A stretch of DNA of 64,000 nt from Gammaproteobacteria bacterium (lineage in GTDB: Bacteria; Pseudomonadota; Gammaproteobacteria; Steroidobacterales; GCA-2729495). Below are positions 10,184-21,459 of the stretch, piece after piece. The position numbers and the translations under genes were made by a program. How positions within the stretch are numbered: position 1 is the first letter of the stretch; each line of letters opens with the position of its first letter. The DNA is taken from positions 1 to 64,000 of the forward strand of contig JAUHYQ010000001.1 of NCBI GenBank assembly GCA_030426355.1, read 5' to 3'. The notes below the pieces were generated by a model. It was given only the letters and a program-made list of their open reading frames with translations. It was not told where the DNA came from and did no database searches.

Positions 10184-11542
10184 ATGCGCCCGCAGGTGAC
10201 TAAAGCCTTTGGCCTGTTTGTCGTTTCACTGTTGCTGTCTCAGACGGCACTGGGCGGAAGACTTGAATTCGAACCGGCGGCAGCCGTGACGCTTCGTTAC
10301 AGCGATAACCCCACGCTGATTCCCGATGAATCCGACCCTGAAGCCGCAGCCTCTGCAGTGACGGAACTGAGCGCCAGGATTGCGCAGCAATCCCCGGATA
10401 CGTCGCTGGTAGTTAACCCGAAATTTCGGCGTATCGAGTATTTTGATAGCAAGTTTGACGAAGCCAGCGGCAACGAATACCTCCTTGATGGCCAGATCAG
10501 CAAGAGCCGGGGGCAGGCTTCCCTTGGCAGCGGCTTTCGGTTTACTAATCTCACGGTACTGACAGCAGAGGCTGCTGACCCGAACGATCCGAATCCAGGG
10601 GTGAGCGGCAATTTTCTGCGAGTGGATGACCGCGTTGAGAATCTCACCGCAAGCCCCTTTATTTACCTGAATCTGTCGGAAATCGACTTTCTGAGTTTTA
10701 CCGGCCAGATTTCCCGGGTAGATCAGATCAAGCGCCTCAGCCCGCGCGCGGATTACACTTCATGGTCGGGCAGCATCGCCTACCAGCGTTCGCTGGCAGA
10801 ACGGCATTTCGTCGGATTTGCGGCAAACGGCAGCCGCACTGATTCCGTCAAACGGTTCGAGTACTGCACATTTTTCAGCGTACCTACTGTAAGAGACACC
10901 TGCCTGGGATTGACCGGCATTAACGGTGATCCCAGCGAGAAATTCATTGTTACCCAGACCAATGAACAGGATTTCGATACGTACTCGGGTAGCGTGACCT
11001 ATGAATACCGCGCATCGGAAAACCTGAACCTGAAAGCAAACCTGGGCCTGCAGAAAACCGATATCAACCAGACCATTAGCGAGTTTCGCAATCTGGAGAA
11101 AATGAAACTTTCGCTAACCAACCAATCCAGTTTTGACAGCCGCACGTACCTGCTTGCCGCGACTTATAGCCAGCCCAGAACGGACTGGGAACTGCAACTG
11201 ACGCGCGATGTGCAGCCATCATCGGAGGGCAACCCGGCGGACAAAGAGCAGGTCAGCGGCAAAGTAACGCACCGAGTAACACAACGCTGGACCGTCATTG
11301 CTTCAGCCTTGTACTACCGCCAGACACAGCGCTCGGCGACGACGAGCAGCAAGAACAATTGGCTATATGCCGAATTTGATTTAACCCGACGCATGAGCAA
11401 AAACTTCTCAATTGGCGCAAGGTATCTTTACCAGAACAGCGATCCGCAATTCGACTCTATCGACCCGATTACCTCCAATAACTTCAACCTTAATCGGATA
11501 AGCCATACTGTTACGGTGACAATACGCTACAGATTTAGATAA
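10184..11542 (+). CDS. Outer-membrane beta-barrel protein, putatively exopolysaccharide / PEP-CTERM associated
   Basis: Signal peptide, LRYSDNPTL start of barrel, alternating amphipathic strands, C-terminal TVTIRYRFR; directly downstream of the export gene. A TTG start at 10172 is the alternative. Confidence 0.7.
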   Translation: MRPQVTKAFGLFVVSLLLSQTALGGRLEFEPAAAVTLRYSDNPTLIPDESDPEAAASAVTELSARIAQQSPDTSLVVNPKFRRIEYFDSKFDEASGNEYLLDGQISKSRGQASLGSGFRFTNLTVLTAEAADPNDPNPGVSGNFLRVDDRVENLTASPFIYLNLSEIDFLSFTGQISRVDQIKRLSPRADYTSWSGSIAYQRSLAERHFVGFAANGSRTDSVKRFEYCTFFSVPTVRDTCLGLTGINGDPSEKFIVTQTNEQDFDTYSGSVTYEYRASENLNLKANLGLQKTDINQTISEFRNLEKMKLSLTNQSSFDSRTYLLAATYSQPRTDWELQLTRDVQPSSEGNPADKEQVSGKVTHRVTQRWTVIASALYYRQTQRSATTSSKNNWLYAEFDLTRRMSKNFSIGARYLYQNSDPQFDSIDPITSNNFNLNRISHTVTVTIRYRFR

Positions 11543-11551
11543 CTCGCCACA

Positions 11552-11917
11552 CTAACTTAACCGCGGATGCACCAGCTTGCCACCGAGCCAAACGGCCAGC
11601 TGCATGCAGGCATGACACACACTCAGTTCCATACCTGCAACAAACACATTGGTATGCACAGGCACCCAGCGGTCCAAAAACACCTCGCCGCGATTTACTT
11701 TGTCCCAATACTCGCCCTTTTGCTGACGTACCTCGGGTGGGAATTGTGGGTTCGCCTTCAGGCGCTCCAGATCGGCCCCCGCGATGCGAAGGGGCAAGCC
11801 AGCAGGATTACGTATTTGATCCGCATAGGTGCTGAACCAGGCCTGCTCTGACAGCTGCTCGCAACTGGGGCACGTAAAGTGCGTGGAAGTGAAAGAGGGT
11901 TCTTTGTGCTGCTGCAT
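11552..11917 (-). CDS. Hypothetical protein with two CxxC motifs (CPSC, CHAC), putative Zn binding
   Basis: 121-aa ORF with FTCPSCEQLSEQAWF and VCHACMQLAVWL. Confidence 0.6.
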   Translation of the reverse strand: MQQHKEPSFTSTHFTCPSCEQLSEQAWFSTYADQIRNPAGLPLRIAGADLERLKANPQFPPEVRQQKGEYWDKVNRGEVFLDRWVPVHTNVFVAGMELSVCHACMQLAVWLGGKLVHPRLS

Positions 11918-11952
11918 GGAGTCAATGGTATCCGTATAAGTCTGAGAACGGC

Positions 11953-13107
11953 TTAATTTTCGCGCCCTTCCATAATTTCAGCCCAGTACGAATTACCCTG
12001 GTCGAAACGAGATGGCCAGCGGGCGCCCACGCGGGGGTTAAACATCAGCACCAAGGCGAAACACTCAGTCAATTTGCCGTCCACACCGGGCACACCGTCT
12101 ATGTAATAGCACATCGTATCTTCCTTGCCATTGGCACCCTTGGTGTACCACTCGCCCCGCACGCCTTGTGGGCTGGTGATCGTTTTATCCTTGTTGAAAT
12201 GCGCGTCCACGATTTCAACCTTGCCATCGACCTTAATTTCGTAGCGCGAGGTATTGCCAAACAGGAAGGTCCAGTAGTCCGGATGCGCATCCCCTTCCAG
12301 CGGATACGGACGCCCTTCAAGCCAGCTCATTTCAATTTGCAAATCCTCGTAGCCCTTGACCGGCGCAAAACGCTCGATGATTTCACCAAACACCAGGTTT
12401 TTACTGGCTTTCGGCTGCAGACAGCGCATCCACTCATAGGGATGCACACCAACACGCTCTATGGAATAGCAGAAATTGCGCTTGTCCCGCATGCGCCATA
12501 TGCCGGTTAGCCCGCGATTGTTACCGGTAATGGTGCCATCCGGATTGAAATAGGCCACAAAAGAATAGGTCTCGCCATTGTCGCGCGGCAGGGTGAACTT
12601 GACGGTGTTCTCCATGTATTGCGCCCAAAACTCGGGCTCCGATGTGGCCAGCTCTGCGTCCAGACCTCCCGTTGCAGAAGTTGCCGCTGCCGGAGCATCC
12701 CAATCTACCGATCCGGTGGCCCGCATTACGTAGGCCGTCAAATCAAATACCTGCTGGGCCGAGACGTTCACAGCCGGCATCACGTTGCCCGGAATCGTTG
12801 AACCGGGGCTTTGCACATACTGCGCAAACAGCACCGGGGACCATTGACGCTGATCCGCTTGCAGTGCTTCAGAGTAGTCAAACCCCTCATGGGTACCGAC
12901 CTTGCGCTTAAACAGCTGATACAAATTCGGCCCGGCCATACCAGCCTGACCCTTTCCCGTGGTATGGCAGAACGCACAATTCTGCTGCCAGGTCTGCTCA
13001 CCCGCCAGCACATCGGCCTCCTTTAGATTAGCCTCGGTGTACTCCTGAGCATGAGCCACGGTCACCAGTAACAAGTATGCAGCAATACGACCAACCAGCT
13101 TGTACAT
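11953..13107 (-). CDS. Secreted c-type cytochrome fused to two related C-terminal domains of unknown function
   Basis: Signal peptide, CAFCHTTGKG heme site, PGNVMP axial Met region; two copies of an FNxDxTIT...GxW...CYxI...CF pattern. Confidence 0.8.
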   Translation of the reverse strand: MYKLVGRIAAYLLLVTVAHAQEYTEANLKEADVLAGEQTWQQNCAFCHTTGKGQAGMAGPNLYQLFKRKVGTHEGFDYSEALQADQRQWSPVLFAQYVQSPGSTIPGNVMPAVNVSAQQVFDLTAYVMRATGSVDWDAPAAATSATGGLDAELATSEPEFWAQYMENTVKFTLPRDNGETYSFVAYFNPDGTITGNNRGLTGIWRMRDKRNFCYSIERVGVHPYEWMRCLQPKASKNLVFGEIIERFAPVKGYEDLQIEMSWLEGRPYPLEGDAHPDYWTFLFGNTSRYEIKVDGKVEIVDAHFNKDKTITSPQGVRGEWYTKGANGKEDTMCYYIDGVPGVDGKLTECFALVLMFNPRVGARWPSRFDQGNSYWAEIMEGREN

Positions 13108-13289
13108 AGCACTCCTGACGCTGCGGCCTGCAACGATAGTAAAAACTTCCAGAAACTATATAACTGACCAGTCGATCCCAGACAGGCCTAAACGCCTTGG
13201 TATTCGCCATGCGGAAAGATCGGACTCAAGGTGCAGCCTACCCCATCAAACACTTTCCCCCTATAATCCCGCCTCAGGATTTTCATTAC

Positions 13290-13364
13290 GGGCGATTAGC
13301 TCAGCGGGAGAGCACTGCCTTCACACGGCAGGGGTCGCTGGTTCAATCCCAGCATCGCCCACCA
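13290..13364 (+). tRNA. tRNA-Val(CAC)
   Basis: GGGCGATTAGCTCAGCGGGAGAGCACTGCCTTCACACGGCAGG...ATCGCCCACCA. Confidence 0.96.
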
Positions 13365-13368
13365 TTAT

Positions 13369-14691
13369 TTACTGGCCGCGCCCCACAGCGTAGTACGCAA
13401 ATCCCCGCGCCGCCATGTGCTCAGGGTCATAAATATTACGGCCGTCAATCACAACCGGTTGGTTAAGCGTGTCTTTAATGAAGGCAAAGTCCGGACTGCG
13501 GAATTCGCGCCATTCGGTGACAACAACAAGCGCATCAGCACCTTTCAGGGCCGCTTCAGGTGTCTCGCACAATTGCAGGTCATCACGCTCGCCATATATC
13601 CGCCTCGCCTCATCAGTAGCGACCGGATCATAGGCCTGCACGTTCACGCCTGCTGCCCAACACGCTTCCATAAACACGCGGCTGGGCGCTTCGCGCATAT
13701 CGTCCGTGTTCGGCTTAAAGGCAAGGCCCCATAAGGCCACATTTTTACCGCTCAGGTCGCCGAAGTGCGCGCTTAACTTTCTAAATAATACGTGTTTCTG
13801 CCGATCGTTGACGCCCTGCACTGCTTCGATCAACTCCGCCTGCACACCAACTTGGGATGCAGTGTGCACCAGCGCCCGAACGTCTTTAGGAAAGCAGGAT
13901 CCGCCAAAACCGCAGCCCGGATAAATAAATTCGTAGCCAATACGAGGGTCAGACCCTATGCCCACACGGACTTTCTCGATATCCGCATCCAATGCCTCGG
14001 CTAAATTTGCCAGCTCGTTCATGAAGCTGATTTTGGTTGCCAGCATGGCATTCGCTGCGTACTTAGTCAGCTCGGCAGAACGCACATCCATCACCACTAG
14101 GCGCTCATGATTGCGATTGAATGGCTCGTAGAGCTCGCGTAACAATTTCTCTGCGCGTTCGCTGTCCACGCCCATGATAATGCGGTCAGGTTTGCGAAAG
14201 TCTTCAACGGCCGCGCCTTCCTTCAAAAACTCAGGATTCGACGCCACATCAAATGACAGAACGGATTGACGGGCCTGCAGCTCGCTGTGCAGCGCTTCGC
14301 GCACCTTGTCTGCCGTGCCAACCGGGACTGTGGACTTGGTCACCACCAACTTGTATGAAGCCATTAGTTTCCCGACCGACCGCGCAACTTCTAGTACGTA
14401 CTGCAAATCGGCAGAACCGTCCTCATCCGGAGGCGTGCCGACGGCAATTACCTGTATGTCACCAAAAGCAACGCCTTTAGCAACGTCGGTGGTAAACAGC
14501 AGCCGGCCGGCAGCAATATTGCGCATAACGATACTTTCCAGCCCGGGTTCGTAAATCGGGATTTCGCCACGCTCCAATGCCGCTATCTTATCCTTATCTA
14601 TATCAACGCATAGCACCTGATTGCCGGTATCGGCAATGCAGGCACCGGTAACAAGCCCGACATAGCCGGTTCCGTGTATGGTCAGTTTCAT
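13369..14691 (-). CDS. ugd: UDP-glucose 6-dehydrogenase
   Basis: [39 protein letters not shown]. Confidence 0.93.
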   Translation of the reverse strand: MKLTIHGTGYVGLVTGACIADTGNQVLCVDIDKDKIAALERGEIPIYEPGLESIVMRNIAAGRLLFTTDVAKGVAFGDIQVIAVGTPPDEDGSADLQYVLEVARSVGKLMASYKLVVTKSTVPVGTADKVREALHSELQARQSVLSFDVASNPEFLKEGAAVEDFRKPDRIIMGVDSERAEKLLRELYEPFNRNHERLVVMDVRSAELTKYAANAMLATKISFMNELANLAEALDADIEKVRVGIGSDPRIGYEFIYPGCGFGGSCFPKDVRALVHTASQVGVQAELIEAVQGVNDRQKHVLFRKLSAHFGDLSGKNVALWGLAFKPNTDDMREAPSRVFMEACWAAGVNVQAYDPVATDEARRIYGERDDLQLCETPEAALKGADALVVVTEWREFRSPDFAFIKDTLNQPVVIDGRNIYDPEHMAARGFAYYAVGRGQ

Positions 14692-14692
14692 G

Positions 14693-16282
14693 TCACATTT
14701 TCCGCCAATTAAGTATCTGCCGCGCAACCGGCGGCAATTGCGATTCGTCCTGTTGCGCCATTAAAGCGGCATAGTCGCCGGCTATCTGCTTACCACGCTC
14801 CACGCCGAACTGATCAAAGGCATTGATACCCCAAATCACACTTTGCACATAGACGCTGTGTTCGTAGAAAGCGAGCAACATGCCAAGGTTGCAGGGCGTC
14901 AGTTCTTTAAGCAGCAATAGTGTGGACGGCCGATTGCCAGGATGACCCTTATGCCCGGCCACATCGTGGCCGCGGGCCAATACCTCGGCCTGAGCCAGCA
15001 TATTGGACAGGCTCTGCAGGTGCACGTCGGCATCATCGGGATGAGCGCCCACCGCCGTGCCAATGTAATCGACGCTCGCACTAGCAGCCCCCTGATGCAA
15101 CCATTGCGCAAAGGAATGCTGGGCACTGGAGCCGTTATTACCCCAGAGCGATGCCCCCGTTGCATACTTAACCGCCGCACCGTCACACCGCACCGTCTTA
15201 CCCAGGCTCTCCATCCACAACTGTTGAAGATAGTCCGGCAACGTTGTCAGGCGCTGGTCGTAGGGCAGCACAACGTGCTGATCAAGCCCCAGAAAATTTT
15301 GCTGCCACACCGCCAGCATGCCGTGCAGGACTGGCATATTGCTGTTAACCGGCCGACTGCGAAAATGTTCGTCCATGACGGACGCACCATGCAACAGTTC
15401 ACGGTAAGCATCAGCGCCGATAGCAATGGCTGCAGCCACACCCACCGGTGACCACACGGAATAGCGGCCTCCGACCCAATCCCACAATGGGAATCGGGCA
15501 TCATCTGCCACGCCAAATGCATCCATTGCGCCCGAATTTACGCTCACTGCTGCAAAGTGAAAGTGCACGTCGGCAGGTGACACTGACCGCGTCAGCCATG
15601 CGCGCGCTGCGTTGGCATTTGCGATGGTTTCGAGCGTAGTAAACGTTTTTGAGCAAATAATAAACAAGGTGCTGGCCGGATCTGCGTCAGCCAGAGCGGC
15701 ACGCAACTCCTGACCGTCCAGACCCGCCACAAAATGCACCGTCGGGTAATCTCGGGAGGATGCCGTGCCCTTCGCACTCAGGGCGGCGCTAATGAATCGC
15801 GGACCCAGATCGGAGCCACCGATCCCGATATTAATAACCGTTTTAATGGATTTCCCGGAAGAGCCGGTACGACTGCCGTCGCGCACCGATTCCGCAAACC
15901 GCAGATACTTTGCCTGCGCGTCGCTGACCGCCCTCCCAACATCCATGCCGGCAACAATGGGGCCCTGTGCGCCGCTAGCGCGCAGGCTGGTATGCAACGC
16001 TGCCCTGCCCTCGGTGTTATTGACCAGCTCCCCACTGAATAATGCCGCCACGCAGGCATCCAGCTGCATTTCGTCGGCAAGTTGCGAAAGCAACGTCAAT
16101 GTTTCGGGGGTCGCGCGAGCCCTTGTGAAATCCGCGATAAGCTCGCCTTCTGACACCGCAAACTGCCCATAGCGCTGCGCACCGTCACTCAACCAATCGC
16201 GCAGGTGCGCCGCAGAAACAGCCCGGGCATGCTCCCTGAGCAGGCCCCAGGCAACGGTCTGACTTGGATCCTTGTGTTCCAT
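14693..16282 (-). CDS. pgi: Glucose-6-phosphate isomerase
   Basis: [49 protein letters not shown]. Confidence 0.95.
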   Translation of the reverse strand: MEHKDPSQTVAWGLLREHARAVSAAHLRDWLSDGAQRYGQFAVSEGELIADFTRARATPETLTLLSQLADEMQLDACVAALFSGELVNNTEGRAALHTSLRASGAQGPIVAGMDVGRAVSDAQAKYLRFAESVRDGSRTGSSGKSIKTVINIGIGGSDLGPRFISAALSAKGTASSRDYPTVHFVAGLDGQELRAALADADPASTLFIICSKTFTTLETIANANAARAWLTRSVSPADVHFHFAAVSVNSGAMDAFGVADDARFPLWDWVGGRYSVWSPVGVAAAIAIGADAYRELLHGASVMDEHFRSRPVNSNMPVLHGMLAVWQQNFLGLDQHVVLPYDQRLTTLPDYLQQLWMESLGKTVRCDGAAVKYATGASLWGNNGSSAQHSFAQWLHQGAASASVDYIGTAVGAHPDDADVHLQSLSNMLAQAEVLARGHDVAGHKGHPGNRPSTLLLLKELTPCNLGMLLAFYEHSVYVQSVIWGINAFDQFGVERGKQIAGDYAALMAQQDESQLPPVARQILNWRKM

Positions 16283-16300
16283 GGCGGCTAAAACGGCTCG

Positions 16301-17323
16301 CTAGGCTTTACTGAGATCGATATTGTAGTAGTCCACAAACCATTCCACGAATCGGGCCACACCCTCCTCCACCGGGGTATTGGGCTTGTAACCGGTGTCG
16401 TCCGTTAATGCCGTAACGTCCGCGTAGGTGTCGGGCACATCCCCCGGCTGCAAAGGCAGCAGATTTTTGATCGCTTGCTTGCCCACACACTGCTCTATCA
16501 CTTCAATGTAGTGGTTCAGTTCCACCGGCTGACTGTTGCCTATATTGTAAATGCGGTAAGGCGACTTGCTGCTGCCCGGATCGGGATGATCCGAATTCCA
16601 GCACTCGTTGGGGGTAGCGACGTGATCGAGCGTGCGCACAACGCCCTCCACGATGTCGTCAATATAAGTGAAATCGCGGCGATGATTGCCGTAATTAAAA
16701 ACGTCGATCGGCTCACCCCGGATAATTGACTTGGTGAAATAAAACAACGCCATGTCCGGGCGACCCCACGGTCCGTAAACGGTGAAAAAGCGCAAACCTG
16801 TAGTTGGAATGCCGTACAAATTCGAATACGTATGCGCCATCAGCTCATTGGACTTCTTGGAAGCCGCATAAAGTGACAATGGATGATCCACATTGTCGTG
16901 CACCGAAAACGGCATGCTCGTGTTAGCGCCGTATACCGAACTGGAAGACGCATAAACCAGATGATCTACCGTGTTGTGGCGACAACCTTCCAGAATGTTG
17001 AGCGTGCCAACGATATTGCTGTCGATGTAGGCTCGCGGATTCTCTATGGAATAGCGGACACCGGCCTGCGCGGCCAGATGCACCACCCGATCAAACTTCT
17101 CTTTGACAAAAAGCTCCTCAACGCCTTCGTTATCTTCCAGCGCCATGCGCACAAAACTGAAATTCTCATGCGGCTCCAGTCGCGCCAGGCGGGCCTCTTT
17201 CAGCGACACGTCGTAATAGTCGTTAAGATTGTCCAGACCTATTACGCTGTCGCCACGTGCCAGCAACCGGTGCGACAGTGTTGATCCGATAAATCCGGCC
17301 GCACCTGTAACAAGTACTTTCAT
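16301..17323 (-). CDS. NAD-dependent epimerase, UDP-glucuronate 4-epimerase type
   Basis: [64 protein letters not shown]. Confidence 0.88.
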   Translation of the reverse strand: MKVLVTGAAGFIGSTLSHRLLARGDSVIGLDNLNDYYDVSLKEARLARLEPHENFSFVRMALEDNEGVEELFVKEKFDRVVHLAAQAGVRYSIENPRAYIDSNIVGTLNILEGCRHNTVDHLVYASSSSVYGANTSMPFSVHDNVDHPLSLYAASKKSNELMAHTYSNLYGIPTTGLRFFTVYGPWGRPDMALFYFTKSIIRGEPIDVFNYGNHRRDFTYIDDIVEGVVRTLDHVATPNECWNSDHPDPGSSKSPYRIYNIGNSQPVELNHYIEVIEQCVGKQAIKNLLPLQPGDVPDTYADVTALTDDTGYKPNTPVEEGVARFVEWFVDYYNIDLSKA

Positions 17324-17326
17324 GCC

Positions 17327-18613
17327 TTACAACCTTCCGTCAACGGCCGAGGCAGGCAGCACACTCTTGATGTCATACAGCACATGCATCTCCTTGCCCA
17401 GCTTATGGAAGCCTTCCGCGCCCATCGCATAGAACTGTTTGTGGGCAACGGCAACGACAATACCGTCATACTGGCCCGGCGCAGGCAGCTCAGACATCAC
17501 CGGAACCCCGTATTCGTGTTCGACTTCGGCCGGGTCGGCCCAAGGATCGTAAACATCCACCTGTGAGCCATACAATCGCAACTCTTCAATGACATCAATC
17601 ACGCGGGTGTTACGTACGTCGGGGCAATTCTCCTTAAAAGTAATGCCCATGACCAGAATGCGTGCCTGCGGCATCGACACGCCCTTCTTCACCATTAAAC
17701 GAACCACCCGGGAAGCCACGTAGATGCCCATGTTGTCATTAATGCGGCGACCGGCAAGGATCATTTCCGGGTGATAACCCACTTCCTGCGATTTGTGAGT
17801 CAGGTAATAGGGGTCTACGCCGATGCAATGCCCGCCAACCAGCCCCGGGCGGAAATTCAGAAAGTTCCATTTGGTGCCCGCGGCCTCAAGCACTTCATGT
17901 GTGTCCAGCTTCATGCGGCTGAAAATCATGGACAACTCGTTAATAAGCGCGATATTCACATCGCGCTGGGTGTTCTCAATCACTTTTGCTGCCTCGGCAA
18001 CCCGAATGCTGGTCGCTTTATGGGTGCCCGCGCGGATAATCGACCGATAAAGTGAATCGACATATTCGGCTGCTTCAGGCGTTGAGGCCGACGTGATTTT
18101 CTTGATATCCGGCAAGCGATGTTCTTTGTCGCCCGGATTGATGCGCTCGGGGCTGTAACCCAGGTAAAAATCCTCGTTAACTTTAAGACCCGAGATTTCT
18201 TCCAGCACCGGTGCACAATCGTCTTCGGTGGCGCCGGGATACACCGTGGATTCGTAAATCACCACATCACCCTGCTTGAGGACGCTGCCTACAGTGCGGC
18301 TGGCCGATCGCAGCGCGCTGAGATCAGGCCGTTTGGCTGCATCTATGGGCGTTGGCACAGTGACGATATAAACATTGCAGCCCGCGGTGTCATCAATATT
18401 GCTGCTGAAACGCAGGTTAGTAGCAGCTGCCAGTTCATCAGCAGGGACTTCCAGCGTGGCATCGCGACCCTGGGACAATTCTTCGATTCTGTTCTGACTG
18501 ATATCAAAACCGACCGTGGCGAACTTCGTGCTGAACTCCACCGCAAGCGGCAGACCAACGTACCCCAGGCCCACCACGCAGATTCGGGTTTCTTTTAGTG
18601 ATCTCATGGACAT
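17327..18613 (-). CDS. Nucleotide-sugar dehydrogenase (Vi polysaccharide TviB-like)
   Basis: [50 protein letters not shown]. Confidence 0.88.
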   Translation of the reverse strand: MSMRSLKETRICVVGLGYVGLPLAVEFSTKFATVGFDISQNRIEELSQGRDATLEVPADELAAATNLRFSSNIDDTAGCNVYIVTVPTPIDAAKRPDLSALRSASRTVGSVLKQGDVVIYESTVYPGATEDDCAPVLEEISGLKVNEDFYLGYSPERINPGDKEHRLPDIKKITSASTPEAAEYVDSLYRSIIRAGTHKATSIRVAEAAKVIENTQRDVNIALINELSMIFSRMKLDTHEVLEAAGTKWNFLNFRPGLVGGHCIGVDPYYLTHKSQEVGYHPEMILAGRRINDNMGIYVASRVVRLMVKKGVSMPQARILVMGITFKENCPDVRNTRVIDVIEELRLYGSQVDVYDPWADPAEVEHEYGVPVMSELPAPGQYDGIVVAVAHKQFYAMGAEGFHKLGKEMHVLYDIKSVLPASAVDGRL

Positions 18614-18670
18614 AAAACTACCAATTGTTCTTGTTCTTTTCGGGACTATGCGGGCGCAAATGCGAGCCGT

Positions 18671-18723
18671 TCCCGGCCAGGCGCACGCCGATTATGCCCT
18701 AGAAAGGCACCCACTGGCCGGGA
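18671..18723. repeat. Perfect 10-bp inverted repeat, intergenic, with nested small hairpin
   Basis: TCCCGGCCAG (18671-18680) / CTGGCCGGGA (18714-18723); the loop holds TGCC..GGCA. Confidence 0.8.
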
Positions 18724-18734
18724 GCTGTTTCACA

Positions 18735-20237
18735 CTACAGCAGGTAATAGACCGCCAGCAGGCCCGTTATGCTCATGGTTATGGTATACGGCAGTGCCAT
18801 CCATACCATTCGCCCGTAGGAGAGCCGAATCAGCGGCGCCAGGGCGGACGTCAGCAGGAACAGGAAGGCCGCCTGGCCATTCGGTGTAGCGACGCTCGGG
18901 ATATTGGTGCCGGTATTGATAGCCACGGCCATCATTTCGAAGGCCTCCCGGCTTATCTGCCCGGCATCCAGAGCCTCTTTCACTTGGGATATGTAAATAG
19001 TCGCCACAAAGACGTTGTCGCTGATCATGGACAACAGCCCGTTTGCGACATAAAACATGGCGGTCTGCATTTTTCCTTCGAGGGTAAACACCCATGTGAT
19101 GATCGGCCCGAACAGATTCTGCTGGTCTATGACAGCGACAATACCGAAAAATACCACCAGCAAGGTGGTAAACGGCAGCGCCTCTTCAAATGCGTGGCCA
19201 ATCTGGTGTTCCGATGTAACGCCATTCAGGGCCGTCGCCAATACGATGACCACCAGACCAATAATCCCGACTTCGGCCAGATGGAATGCCAGCGCAAATA
19301 CCAGCACCATCGCGACGAGCGCTTGAGTAATGATCATGGCCCACTGCCGGTTAGAACGTGATGCACTTTCGTGATCGTCGTAAGCCTTGAGTATGTCCCG
19401 CACGGCCGGGCGCAGTTCCACGCCATAACCGAACCAGCCGGTTAGCTCAAGCAACAGACAGGTTAGCAATCCAATCGCGAATACCGGCACGGTCACCGGT
19501 GCCATGCGCACAGCGAACTCAACGAACTCCCAGCCCGCTTCCTCGGCAATCAACAGGTTCTGGGGCTCGCCAACCATGGTTGTCACGCCACCGAGCGCTG
19601 TACCCACGGCTGCATGCATCATCAGGTTGCGCAGAAACGCGCGAAATTGCAGCAAATCGTCGTGGTGCAATTCGTGCACCTGCTCGTCGTCGGAACTGTC
19701 ATGACTATGGTCGTAGTTTTTTCCTGACGCGACCTTGTGGTAAATCCCGTAGAAACCCTCGGCCACCGCAATCACAACCGCAGTGACTGTCAGAGCATCG
19801 AGAAACGCCGACAACACCGCCGCCACGCCGCAAAATAACAGCGCCAGCAATTTCTTGGAGCGTATGCCTAACAGTATCTTGGTGAACGAAAACAGCAGCA
19901 TGTCTTTCAGGAAAAAGATGCCGGCCACCATAAACATCAGCAGCATGATTACCGGAAAATTATGTTCCGCCTCGTGATAGACCGCTTCAGCTGTGGTTAA
20001 ACCCATCAGCACCGCTTCGATAGCCAGTAATCCACCCGGCTGCAACGGGTAGCACTTGAGCGCCATTGCCAGCGTAAAAATGAACTCGCCCACAAGAGCC
20101 CAACCTGCGATTTCAGGACCGGCGACCATCAGGATGAGCGGATTGGCAACCAAAAAGCCCACGATGGTCAGCTTGTACCATGTGGGTGAATTGCCCAGAA
20201 AGTTATGAATAAAGGCCCGTTGCAGTGACATGTCCAT
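18735..20237 (-). CDS. nhaB: Na+/H+ antiporter NhaB
   Basis: Full-length NhaB-like sequence starting [32 protein letters not shown]. Confidence 0.92.
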   Translation of the reverse strand: MDMSLQRAFIHNFLGNSPTWYKLTIVGFLVANPLILMVAGPEIAGWALVGEFIFTLAMALKCYPLQPGGLLAIEAVLMGLTTAEAVYHEAEHNFPVIMLLMFMVAGIFFLKDMLLFSFTKILLGIRSKKLLALLFCGVAAVLSAFLDALTVTAVVIAVAEGFYGIYHKVASGKNYDHSHDSSDDEQVHELHHDDLLQFRAFLRNLMMHAAVGTALGGVTTMVGEPQNLLIAEEAGWEFVEFAVRMAPVTVPVFAIGLLTCLLLELTGWFGYGVELRPAVRDILKAYDDHESASRSNRQWAMIITQALVAMVLVFALAFHLAEVGIIGLVVIVLATALNGVTSEHQIGHAFEEALPFTTLLVVFFGIVAVIDQQNLFGPIITWVFTLEGKMQTAMFYVANGLLSMISDNVFVATIYISQVKEALDAGQISREAFEMMAVAINTGTNIPSVATPNGQAAFLFLLTSALAPLIRLSYGRMVWMALPYTITMSITGLLAVYYLL

Positions 20238-20289
20238 ATACGCCGTATGTCCTGATTAAGTTAAAAGTCAGTGCGCAATGTTAGCAGGA

Positions 20290-21006
20290 TTAAGCGCGGC
20301 GCCAGACAGCGCCCTGTTCACACTTTTGGTCAAGAAGGTCAAGCTGCGCCTCATGCGCCTGCAGCTCCTCCGGGCTTACCGACAATTGCACGAATTGCCT
20401 TCCGGCTCGGTCAATCTGCCGCGCCTTGCGTGGCCCGGCGACGCCGCTACGGGCGCCTTCGTCGAGTGATAAGGTGGCCTGGCCACCGGTCATCATCAGA
20501 TAAACGTCTGCCAGCAATTCCGCGTCGACCAGGGCCCCGTGCACATCGCGCCGTGAATTATCCACCCCGTAACGTTTGCACAACGCATCCAGACTGTTGC
20601 GCTGACCGGGGTTCATATGCCGGGCCAGCAGCAGCGTATCCAGTATCTTGTTGTCCTTGCTTAGTTGATTCTGCTCACGACCCATTAGCCGCAGTTCATG
20701 GTCAAGAAACCCCAGATCGAACGGTGCGTTATGAATCACCAGCTCTGCATCACCTAAGTAATGCAAAAAATCGTTGACAACATCTTTAAACAGCGGCTTG
20801 TCTGAAAGGAACTCCTGCGACAGGCCATGCACTTGTTCCGCGCCGTCGTCGATACCGCGCTCGGGATTCAGGTAGCAATGAAAAGAGTTCTCAGTGCGGC
20901 GCCGATTGAGCAACTCGATGCACCCAATCTCAATCACCCGGTGACCGTGTTGCCAGTCCAGGCCCGTGGTCTCGGTATCCAACACTACCTGCCGTTGTAC
21001 TTCCAT
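20290..21006 (-). CDS. dnaQ: DNA polymerase III subunit epsilon
   Basis: QVVLDTETTGLDWQHGHRVIEIGCIEL exonuclease motif I. Confidence 0.95.
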   Translation of the reverse strand: MEVQRQVVLDTETTGLDWQHGHRVIEIGCIELLNRRRTENSFHCYLNPERGIDDGAEQVHGLSQEFLSDKPLFKDVVNDFLHYLGDAELVIHNAPFDLGFLDHELRLMGREQNQLSKDNKILDTLLLARHMNPGQRNSLDALCKRYGVDNSRRDVHGALVDAELLADVYLMMTGGQATLSLDEGARSGVAGPRKARQIDRAGRQFVQLSVSPEELQAHEAQLDLLDQKCEQGAVWRRA

Positions 21007-21021
21007 GCTCCCGGTTATCTC

Positions 21022-21459
21022 CTAAGCTGTATGTTCATCAATACCGCGATTAGCCAGCGCGTCTGCGCGGTCATTGCCCAAGTCGCCCGAGTGACCTTTC
21101 ACCCAACGCCAGTCTATGGTTTGACCGGCCGCCAGCTCATCCAATCGCTGCCACAAATCAGAATTCTTCACCGGCTTGCGCGCGGCCGTCCGCCAGCCTC
21201 TGGCTTTCCAGCCCGACAGCCACTCTGTCATACCTTTACGCACATATTCCGAATCCGTATACAACACAACATCGCAGCGACGATTTAACGCCAACAAACC
21301 TTCGATCACGGCTGTCAATTCCATGCGGTTATTTGTCGTTTCTGATTCGCCGCCCCACAACTCTTTCTGGTGATCGCCGTATTGCAACCACACCCCCCAA
21401 CCACCCGGACCGGGATTACCCCGACACGCGCCGTCCGTGTATATCACGACGCGGCTCAT
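21022..21459 (-). CDS. rnhA: Ribonuclease HI
   Basis: [25 protein letters not shown]; overlaps the methyltransferase gene by 4 bp. Confidence 0.96.
   Translation of the reverse strand: MSRVVIYTDGACRGNPGPGGWGVWLQYGDHQKELWGGESETTNNRMELTAVIEGLLALNRRCDVVLYTDSEYVRKGMTEWLSGWKARGWRTAARKPVKNSDLWQRLDELAAGQTIDWRWVKGHSGDLGNDRADALANRGIDEHTA

Noticed and set aside
18516-19361. 281-aa plus-strand ORF antisense to nhaB
   Set aside because: His/Gln-rich composition typical of reverse-strand reading of a membrane-protein gene; nhaB is unambiguous.
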